From Colius striatus (lineage: Eukaryota; Chordata; Aves; Coliiformes; Coliidae), in NCBI RefSeq assembly GCF_028858725.1, contig NC_084781.1:2054513-2118512 (forward strand): a DNA stretch of 64,000 nt, written 5' to 3'. The translations under genes were made by a program, and so were the position numbers. The notes below the pieces were generated by a model. The model searched no databases. It saw only the letters and a program-made list of their open reading frames with translations, and was not told the DNA's origin. This document shows, piece by piece, positions 54,960 through 64,000 of this stretch. Position 1 is the stretch's first letter, and every line of letters starts with the position of its first letter.

Positions 54960-57900
54960 TCAGTTGTTGAACTTTAAGGGGTAGCCGATGGCTTTTTCCA
55001 GGCACTCTACCAAAGAGCCGGCCGAAAGAAAATCCCTCTCCACTTCCACAAATTTGATGTAGATGGATTTAGGGGAGACTCCAGGCTCAACAATGCAGTT
55101 CTGAGATAAAAAAGCGTTGATCCCCACCCAATCTTTGCTGAAGGTTTTGGTGTTGGCCTGGAAATGTAAAAACAGGCACTGCTGGAGAGTCCTGACCTCA
55201 GCGATGCCGAGGTAACAATAGATGATGCGGGCGGATTCCACGTCCAGGCGGAGCGAGGCTTGAGGAGAAGGAACCTCCAGCTCTCCTTGAGTCTCATTGG
55301 TAGGGTCAGTCCCTCGATGCTCAGGGAGAGGGGAAGAGGGTTTCTCATGGCACTCTTCATACCCAATAGCATACAAGCCAGGGCTTTTAGGGATCCCCCC
55401 GGGTAAGAGATACTGCACCACGTTCCCGCCGGTAGGTTTGGAGTGAGCGATGGGGATCCAGTCGATCTCCATGTGAAGCTCCAGGCACCTGGCTTCACTG
55501 ATGGTGATCTCTAAGAACTTGTAATAAACATTCTTCCAGTTCATTTTCTGGACCCTGGTCATAATGACTCGACCTTCTGGTTTCTCAGAGTTAAAATACT
55601 CCCTCAGGCGTTTGCCTAAAGGGACTTGGGAGCTGATTTCGGCGTAGTGGTACCTGATGTCCTCCTTCCAACGGGTGTTGTAACCAATGCCAAAAATGGC
55701 CAGTTTGTTGGAAAGGTGAAGCCTGGAGAAATCAGTCCAGCTCTGAAACAGCTCCCACTTCAACTGGACAGACTCCAAGATCTGCATGATGTTCTGCATG
55801 ACGTCACGCTTCCTGCAGATTCGAGGGATACATGGAGAAGGGGAGGGGAAATAAAAGTGGGGGTCAGTAAAGAGGAGCTGAGAAACAACCATCAGAATCC
55901 CCTTCAGCTCAGGTGTTTTATCCCCAAACCCATCCTATATTGGGAGGCAATAGGTTAGAACAACCCCTTCAGCATAACCTGACCCAAAGTCCTCCACAGC
56001 TCTCTCAGTCTCTGCTGGAAACAAGGTTTCGTGCCAAAAGCTCTGCAGGACATAACCCCCCCACCAAGGTATTTGCTGCTGTCTGCTTGGCACACTAAAG
56101 GAAACTCTGGGTGATACTGGAACACAAAGAGTTCCATTTGAACATAAGAAAAAGCTGTTTTACTGTGTGGTGAGCCCAGGCTGCCCAGGGAGGGTGAAGA
56201 GGCTCCTTCTCAGGAGGTTTCCAAACCCACCTGGACACGTTCCTGTGCCCCCTGAGCCAGGGGAACCTGCTTTAGCAAGGGCTGGAGGTCTCACTGGAGT
56301 CAAGGCAGGTGACACTCACTGCTCTCCTTCCACTTTCCCAGCCAGTCATGCCATCAGAGAAGGCCACACCAGGTTGCTGAAGCAGGATTTTCCCCTTGGT
56401 GAATCCCCTTGGCTTCTTATTTGAAGTTACATCTGAGGGGTCATTTCCACTTCCCTTTGTGCCAAAGGACAGCCACAAATGCCTCTTTCACCCCAAATCC
56501 ATCTACATTTAAACACAAACCCTGCTGCTTCACCCAACTGCTTCAAAGCTTCTCTGTGGACACAGCAGCAGTAGCTTGGAAAACATTTTAAGGCTTTTTG
56601 GAAGTGGAGATTCATCTCCAAGGGATAAGAGAGCCCAGGGCTCCAGTCAGTGAGGGCACAGGGTGAGCTGTTGGGGAACACTGAGCTAACATTTCCCTGC
56701 TGTTACACACTGGTTTGACTCAAAGCAGACAGCTGAGCTCAGTTTAAAGCAAGCAAACCCATCCAAACCCAAAGAGAGAGAGAGAGAGAGAGAAGAAAGC
56801 AGCGTGGGCAGGTTTTCATTCAACAGTCGAGGAGAGGAGAGAAGAAGCAAAAGAAAAGCTCCCACCTTTATTAATTCCACTATAAATACTTCTCACTAAG
56901 TTTAGTTCAGCACAAAATAAAGAGCTGAAGCTCTGGTGAGTTAAAAAAAAAGGACTTAGTCACTCAGACTGCTCGTGCTGGGAAGAGGAATCATCTGATC
57001 TCCAGGGATGGGGAGAGAAGGGTTTTCCACAGAGGGAACCCAGAGGGAAAGAAAGACATTGTACCAAGCTCTGATTTTGGTCATAAGTTTTCTCCTCTTC
57101 TCACTTCCACCAGGACTCCAAGGCTCAGAGCTTTGCTTTCCCAGCACCTCCATCACTCAGCCAAGCAGAGGTATCAGAGGCAGCGAGAGTCAAACTGTTA
57201 CTGTGATTGTCTCCAGGAGAAACATCTGAGCTAGCAGGGGGGGTTTCCCCTGTGTCAGTGCTGTCTGACACGGAGCAATCTCCTTTTTCATCTGCAGAAG
57301 GTGCCCTAGAGCTGGATTTTACCCCTGCTCAGAGCAATCTGCTTGCTTTTGCCGAAGCTTTTGCAATTCAAATGAGGGAGAGGACAGGAGACAGCACCAG
57401 TGCAAGTGCAAGTTTGTTTATGAGGCACTGTTTCCAAACAGAAGCAAATTTCCAAGAGGCTCAAACAGCTGCTTTCCTCGAAGCAGGTCAGAGCCTTTAC
57501 AGGAGGGGAGGGGAACTTGGACTGTCAGGGTATAAACCCAGAGTGGTGGGGGTTGGAAAGGACCTCCAGAGCTCATCCAGCCCAACCCTCTGCTAAAGCA
57601 GATTCCCCTTGAGGAGGCAGCATTAATTAACTAATTAGGAGATCTCTTGATTTCTTTCACTCTCCTAAAAGTGCTCCAGCTGTAACAAACCAACTCTGTT
57701 GCAGAACCTGACTCTTTACAACCTGGGGGCTGAGTTTGGATCCATCTGCACCCAGCCTCCTCTCAGGAAGAAAGTAAAGGGGTCCCTCTGAACCTTTATC
57801 ACTTCCACACCACCTTAACACACCCTGAAAGGCAAAGTTATCCCAGAATGGTCCTAAAATACCTGTTCAAAGAGGCAATAATAGAGTTCAGAGTGAACCA

Positions 57901-60900
57901 AAGCTGTTCTTCTCCAGCTCATCCCCGAGTCACTAAGTTTGCTGAAAGGTCACCTTCAGGTACAGTGAAAGTTCAGCTGAAGTGAGGAGGTTGGGGAAGT
58001 GAAGCCATTACAACAGAAGCTTCTTTTTTCCTTCTCTTTTGGAGGCTGTGTTTGTTTCTTTTCATTTGGTGACACTTTCTGCTGGATCACCATTTCTTAG
58101 AGTGCTGAGAACTTCCACCCTAGAGCAGCTCCTTTGCAAACAGCCGGATGGACTTTGGACAACACCTCAAATCTCTGGAGGAGTTGCTGCTCCTGTGTGG
58201 AACTCACCCAGGAGACTCAACTTGAGATGGCTCATTCCTACTCCAGACAGATGTGCAACCAACCCTGTGGGTCTACAGAACCCAAAAGGTCAGGAGAAAA
58301 GTAGCCCTGGCTATGAACCCTTGCCTTTTAGAAGAGCTCTTATGTTATTGTTGGCGAGGCGAGGGGAGGTTCACATGCTGAAAGCATGCAAAATGCTCTG
58401 CTGTTTGTTCAGATTGAACCCATCCAAAAGGTTACAACAGCTCTGGAAAGTTAGACAAGTCAAGTGAAGGGAAAAAAAGCCCAAGCTTTGGCATGCTAAA
58501 AGGGGAAAGGCACGAGGTTTTCGTGCGAGTGTTCCTCACGCTGAGCCAAGAGCACACGCTACTATGGAGGGGGGAGCACGTTCTCCTGCTCTTTTCTCCC
58601 TCCATCCCTCCTGTATTGTTTTTGCTTTATATATAAAGGGACAAATTTCTGAGAAAGGAGGCAAAAACCCCAGCAGATTGCAAATAACCCTCAGTGTTCA
58701 GCCTCGTGTTGTGATCTCCACACAAACCCAACGTGAGCCTCAAATATTGGGTTTGGTTTTAGGCCCCTCAATACAGGAGAGACATTTTGGGGCTGGAGTG
58801 TGTCCAGAGAAGGATGTAACAGAGCTGGGGAGTGATCTGAAGTCCAGGAGTGGCTGAGGGAAATGGGGGTGTTTAATCTGGAGAAGAAGTGGCTGAAGGG
58901 AGATCTGGTTACTCTCTGCAACTCCCTGACAGGAGGTTGGAGTGAGGTGAGGGTCAGTCTCTTCTCTCCAGTAATGAACGACAGGACAAGAGGAAATGGG
59001 CTCAAGTTGTCCCAGGGGAGGTTGAGGCAGAACTGTTTCCCTGAGAGGGGTGTCAACCCCTGTGCCAGGCTGCCCAGGGAGCTGGGGCAGTGCCCAGCCC
59101 TGGAGGGATCCCAAAGCCGTGGAGCTGAGGTGCTGAGGCCGTGGGGTAGCGCTGGGCTTGGCAGGGTGAGGGAAGGGCTGAGACTCCATCAGCTTCAAGC
59201 TCTTTTCCAACCAAAACAGTTCCATGTGTATTTTACCCACACTTTAAGCCCTTGCATTCATATCTTAAGCCCTTGCATTCATGTCCTAAGCCCTCTTTCA
59301 TCTGCTGTGTGGCAAAGCCAAGAAGAGGCAAGAGTCATGAAGCTTTTCAGATGTTCTGAGGTAACTGGGATAATACATAAAGCAGCTTCAGCTCCATGAA
59401 TAGTCCTGCCCAATGTATCTCTAATTATAATCAGAAGTTCCAAACATCATCCTCTCTCCCCTCCCCCTGCACAACATCCCTGGGGAAACAACATTCCAGA
59501 GTAAAACATGCAGAAATCACTTACTGTGTGTCTTCTGAAGACTCCTGTTTTATCTTTAGTGTTCTCTTCGTGGTAGGCATTTCATCTGAAAGGTAAAATT
59601 GCAACATCTGGATCTGAAATCATGTCCCTGGGGTTTTAATTTGGGGTTTGGGGGTGTTTTACTTCTTTAATAAAAGGCTGAAGTGAAATAAGAACTAAAT
59701 TGGAGTCTCTTCCTAAGCCAGGCAGCTCTGCACCAGATACCTCCTGTTCCTACATCCTCCCTCTTGGATGAGAGCTGCCCAGTTGAGGTCTGATTCCAGC
59801 TCTGCACCAGACACCTCCTGTTCCTACATCCTCCCTCTTGGATGGGAGCTGCCCAGTTGAGGTCTGATTCCAGCTCTGCAAGTGCAAAACCCATCAAGGG
59901 CAAGACGACAATTTCCCCTCTTGTTAAATCACAAATGCATTTCATTGCAAACTGCACTGTTGAAACCAAATCCAAAAGGGAAAAAGAAACCAGGAGAGGC
60001 TATTTCTGCTCTCAGTGGCACAGCTGAAGAGCAAACAGCAGGGAAAACACATGTGGATTCCATTCAGATGCTGTGTGCCAAGTGCTTCTCTGAACATGAA
60101 GAGTATCAGCAGCCCAAGTGCAACACAAGTGCTTCCATCTGATTGAAGGGAAGTGAACCAGGAGGCCACAGTTTTACCAGGAACCAGACAAACTGGCCAG
60201 AGTTCTCCACTGTTTACATATGTTTTGTCATGTCCTCCTCTCCCTCATGTAATTCTGACTTTTCAGCCCCTTGGGGAAGGAATCTGAGGGAACCAGAAGG
60301 CAGATTAACAGCCAAACTTGCAACTCTTAACACTGAACTGTGCTTTAAACCTCTTTCAAAGCACCTTAACTCCCCAGGCCCTTCAACACAGACATGTGAC
60401 TGAGTCTCCTCTCCCTCTTCCATCCTAAAAACCACGAGGGGAAAAGAAACCAGTCAGGCCTTTATGCCATTCATCTCCTTGCTGCTGCTTCACTCAGGTC
60501 TCTGTTGAATTTCTGAGTGACTTAGAAGTTCCCACCTTGGAAATAAACCCCATTGGAAATAAACCCCATTGCTCAGGGAGGAACACACACTCATCTGTAA
60601 GATCAGGGGCTCATGAGAGAGAAATCTCCTTAGAGGAAGCCCTTCCTTCACAAAACTGTTGGGATCAGCACGTGCTTGCCATCAGGAGCAAAGTTCAACA
60701 AGCCCCAAGCAATGACTCAATCTCTAAGTTAATTAATGTCTTGATTCTTACACACAGACACCAATAATTTGGGCAAGAAGGTGGAGGAGTTTGTTGGTGA
60801 TGAACTGAGGAATCTCTTTCCCTTTTCTCCCTGAAGAGAGAAGGATCTTGAGCTCAAAATGGGTTGGAGATGTTGCCCAGTGACACTTCTTACCCAATTC

Positions 60901-61152
60901 TTGTTCACCAGTCTGGTAGCAATGGAGATCCTGACTGTGGTTTCCCCAATCTTCCTGTGAATATTCCTCCATGGTGCTGCCATCTGACTCCAGCTCCTGG
61001 TACAAACCACTGCTGTTGATGAGGACAGGCTGGCAGGGCTGGGAATCCCATCCTCCTTGCCCAAACACTTGTTCCAGCTGCTCAAAGGTGTAGCTGCTTT
61101 TCCTCTTGCCCACGCCGTGTTCCTTCACGCGGCTGTAGCACCTGCGAAGGGT
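54960..61152 (-). CDS. MSANTD2: MSANTD2, C-terminal three exons (5' part outside window)
   Basis: Myb/SANT-like domain protein of unknown function. The SANT domain itself is encoded further right, beyond 64000. Exons here: 61152-60894 ([20 protein letters not shown], then a Gln/Ser/Asp-rich stretch), 59585-59525 ([20 protein letters not shown]) and 55812-54960 ([20 protein letters not shown] to the end [10 protein letters not shown]). Phases join exactly (1, 2, stop), giving 390 residues of about 559 in human. The last exon is very strongly conserved as I remember the human sequence; its [17 protein letters not shown] segment is the most variable part. KIKQE in the middle exon resembles a SUMOylation site (inferred). 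The gene runs towards ESAM. Confidence 0.94.
56160..56300 (+). mobile_element. CR1 LINE fragment in MSANTD2 intron
   Basis: + oriented CR1 3' piece: 'ccaggctgcccagggagggt', 'ctccttctcaggaggtttcc' and 'gagccaggggaacctgcttt'. Confidence 0.78.
56776..56794 (+). repeat. (AG)n microsatellite
   Basis: About nine GA/AG dinucleotides within an MSANTD2 intron. A similar short tract is at 54487-54511. Confidence 0.8.
57535..57615 (-). mobile_element. Short CR1 3' end in MSANTD2 intron
   Basis: 'cagagtggtgggggttggaa' followed by 'agagctcatccagcccaa', a - oriented CR1 tail. Confidence 0.7.
58745..59225 (+). mobile_element. CR1 LINE fragment in MSANTD2 intron
   Basis: + oriented CR1, the longest copy of the window: from 'ttgggtttggttttaggccc' through 'tttaatctggagaagaagtg', 'aatgaacgacaggacaagag' and 'cttttccaaccaaaacagtt'. 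Confidence 0.85.
59724..59871 (+). repeat. 74-bp tandem duplication in MSANTD2 intron
   Basis: Two nearly identical 74-bp copies starting 'agctctgcaccaga' at 59724 and 59798, with a partial third start at 59872. About 140 bp from the 59585-59525 exon. Confidence 0.9.
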
Positions 61153-64000
61153 CTGGAGCCAGAGAAAGGGGGAGGGGGTAGAAATAAAGCAGGTCCATCA
61201 GGCAAGCAAAGGGGTTGGCAGAGCACACATCCACTTGCAGACAGTTACAGGCTGCTAGGCAAAAGTTGGGTTTGGCTTTTGGTTTTAAACCTTTGCTGAT
61301 GAGCATTTGCCCCCAAGCTCCACCTGCCATCCCTGCTGAGGTCTGAGCGTTAACACAACAAGAGAACTTTAGATGCTGAAGGCCAGAAGGGACCATTATG
61401 ATCATCTAAGTCTGTCCTCCTGTATGACAAAGGCCACATGATTGTATGCAGTAATATTTGCACCCAGCTAACAGTATTTGTGGTGTGATCACCTTGTTGT
61501 TTGTTGAGCTTCCACTAGCCATTCGAGCTTTACATGAAGCGAAATGGTTTAGAAAGTGTCTCGAAGCACATTTCCTCACCCTTGAACCCAACTGCTCCTC
61601 TCTTGCTATTCAGAATTCTTCCCATTTCCAAACACTGCCTTTTGAAATGGTTTTTCCATGTACAGAGAGTCCAAAACTATCTCAAGGCCAAAACAAAACC
61701 CCACTTCGAATCACCTCCTGGGCTCCTTCAATTGATTAACTGGGACTTAATTGCACTTTGTTCTCTGCATGTTTTATCACTTCTGCCCCTGAATGATGAT
61801 TTCTGAACTAAGAGCTAACCAGGAAAACATTCAACTCATCTTATCAGTGATGCAGTAAACAGGGAAAACATTCTCCCCATCTCAGGTCATTCACTGAGAG
61901 CAACACAAAGCTGGACAAAGCTGTGGAGCAGCTCCAGGTTCATCAGATTAAAACTCTGGGCAGTTTTATTCACTTCCCTCCCCCCACCCCCCCACTCCAC
62001 TTCCAAAGAAACAAAATCCCCAGATCTTCTATGGAATGGAAGAGATGTGGGAGGGGAAATAAAAATACCAAGAGATCCCCAAGTCAGAGACACCAACCAG
62101 CCAAGAAAATGCACACCTACTATGAGGAGGAGGAAGCAGAGCTGGTGGTGGACCCACAGCTTGGAGAAGGTTGAAGCAGGGAAGAGAGAGAGAGAGAAAG
62201 AGGGAGAAAGGGAAAGGAAAAGAGAGAGTCCCCCAAAGCAAAGATTGTCCAACCTTCCTTACTCTGGTAAGAAGACACAAGGTAATTAAATGGATATGCC
62301 TAAGCTATTCAGCTAGGAAAAGATAGATTACTTACATATTTTGCCTTCCTTACTAACTCACTCTGTCTCTTGTGAAGCTGCTGAAATTTAAAAGAGGTCA
62401 AATCAATAATGCTCCAAATTGCCAAGACTTCCATAGCAAGCATTCAAGTAAGAAACAATCCTTAGATGGCTCTTAAAGAAGCTTTGTCTTAAACACAGTG
62501 TTGAGGTTGAAACCTCCTTGGAGGGGACTAAGATGCAAAACAAACACCCTGTTAGTCTGCTTCTGGTCATCCCCCCACCCCACTGACAGCTGAGAGGGAT
62601 CCTGATGGGTTTTGTGCTACCAAACTCTTATTTCACCTCCCAAATTCAATGTGTTAGATTGCTCAGGTTCTGGACTGAATGGCAAAGCTGTCTCTGGAGT
62701 CTATTTAAGCATGACTTTGGGAACAGCTAGCCCTGTTCACTTTCCTTTCTAGAGGAGGACTTTGTGGACATAGCATTTCAAAAACCACTTGGTTAGGGGT
62801 TTTTTTTCCTCCTCCCACAAGGCTTTTTTACACCTTCAGAAAGCTCCAAGCTACCTAATGCTCCTGGTTTTAACAGCATCAGTGGGAAAGGAACACATTT
62901 CTAACTCATTTCCTTGTGAAACTCAGAGCCCTGGGGGCAGAAAACTTCTAAGCAGTGAGTCAGTTTAACCCCAAAATGACCAACTCCCTCCCCCCACAGT
63001 AAAATTTAACCTGCAGAGGCCACAATAGCACCAGAACTCAGTGGTTTTAAGGTGGAACTTTCACTGATTTTGCCACCAAACCAAACATCACCAGATTTTC
63101 TGTCAAAACCTCAGCCCCAACCAACCACCTTTGTCAACCTGGAAGCGAGGACTCGGCCAGGAAAGCTGTTGCTATTCATTGTGGGGAGATTTGGCTTCCC
63201 AGTGCTGGGGGTATTAATAAATGTAGGTGGTAAAATTCAGCAACAAGAAGCCCTTGGGTACATTGAGGTAGTTTTGGCCCTGATAAGAGCGTTGGAAGGA
63301 AGGTGGCCCAGGTTTTTCGCTCTGATGTGTCTCCTTTCAGCTCAAATCTCACTGAGTGACAGGGGCAAACTCTTGTTTCACTCTAAAATCCACCCCAAAG
63401 TCAGGCTTCAAAACAAAAGTCCAGTTCTTACATCTGCCCTGGCTTCTCCATTGGAGTAAAGCCCAGATGTAGAAGCTCCAGACAAATTTCTTAGCAGCCT
63501 TTAAGCTAAAGAAAGGATTTTTGGGTTAACCAAATCCATTGATCCCTCCTGGGCCACCCAACAGCCACTTGCTCAGTTTGAATCCCTCAAATATCTCTCC
63601 CTACTGCTGGAGCTGAAAGTGTCTCACACTGGTTGTAGCCTGCTAGTCATTAACTCTTCTCATTCAGGCTGCAAACCAACTTATTTAAGCAGGAATATAA
63701 CTTAGCATCAGGTCAAATGGAGACTTGGTATGAGAATTAAAGGGAGCAATGAAGAAAAGGGGCAAAAATAAACGAGCAAGACTGTCACTGCTTGCCATGA
63801 GTACTTTTAAGCTTACTGCCTTGGCACTTCTGCATGAGCCATGTTTTGTCTCCCCTTCTGATGGTACATCAGAGGGATGATCACCTCAAATGTGGTGCTT
63901 TCAAAAGCACCAGAAGGTCTGTGACCAAGCAGCCAGCAGCTCCTCGGAACTGTTTTCCTAAACAATCAAGATCCCCCATTATCTCCTCCCTCCTGGAGGT
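61153..64000 (-). other. MSANTD2: MSANTD2 intron extending beyond the window
   Basis: No exon recognised. Apart from an old CR1 remnant at about 61365-61440 and a GA-rich stretch at 62176-62225, the sequence is non-repetitive and AT-richer than the left half of the window. A poly-A/C tract at 61978-61996 is minor. Confidence 0.5.
61365..61440 (-). mobile_element. Old CR1 remnant (reptile-type 3' end)
   Basis: 'aggccagaagggaccattat' followed by 'gatcatctaagtctgtcctc' matches the CR1 3' end common in turtle and crocodile genomes rather than the younger avian copies elsewhere in this window. Confidence 0.55.

Noticed and set aside
1-64000. CRISPR arrays, insertion sequences, prokaryotic operons or retroviral open frames
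   Set aside because: Tandem arrays lack the spacer structure of CRISPR; gene structure is intron-exon eukaryotic; only CR1 fragments were recognised, none with an intact reverse transcriptase.

Overview
The window looks like a gene-dense piece of an avian GC-rich microchromosome. CR1 LINE fragments are the only dispersed repeats I recognise, introns are short, GC-rich minisatellites are abundant, and the gene content corresponds to human 11q24-q25 (in chicken, chromosome 24, from memory). The species cannot be fixed from sequence alone.

Nine protein genes can be supported by exon-by-exon reading with splice sites and phases. Left to right: the 3' end of ST14/matriptase (+; two LDLR-A modules and the complete trypsin-like domain, 690-4702); a 12-exon Ig/FN3 membrane protein best called VSIG10L2 (-; 6498-11704); HYLS1 (-; single coding exon 13441-14241); RPUSD4 (+; 7 exons, 16880-19319); PANX3 (+; 4 exons, 20355-23044); SPA17 (+; 28784 to about 29966); NRGN (+; 32828-35425 with a 3'UTR exon at 38138); ESAM (-; 7 exons, 38736-51347); and the last three coding exons of MSANTD2 (-; 54960-61152, with its 5' part beyond the right edge). 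HYLS1 and RPUSD4 diverge from one CpG-rich promoter region; NRGN and ESAM converge.

The genes are ordinary vertebrate single-copy genes and do not form one pathway. Themes are surface adhesion and junctions (ST14, VSIG10L2, PANX3, ESAM), cilia and sperm (HYLS1, SPA17), RNA modification (RPUSD4), calmodulin signalling (NRGN) and a predicted DNA-binding protein (MSANTD2). Compared with the human order as I know it, ST14 and VSIG10L2-HYLS1-RPUSD4 sit next to the PANX3-SPA17-NRGN-ESAM-MSANTD2 block, and TBRG1, SIAE and VSIG2 are not seen at their expected places.

The most unusual property is the load of tandem repeats: at least a dozen unrelated minisatellites, nearly every long intron carrying its own family. 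The best candidate for something undescribed is a short minus-strand reading frame with one transmembrane helix (31511-31771) just downstream of a perfect RFX X-box palindrome. Other points of interest are a one-base frameshift in VSIG10L2 exon 5, a CR1-derived C-terminus in PANX3, an SPA17 without a visible IQ motif, and an NRGN stop codon flush with a splice donor.
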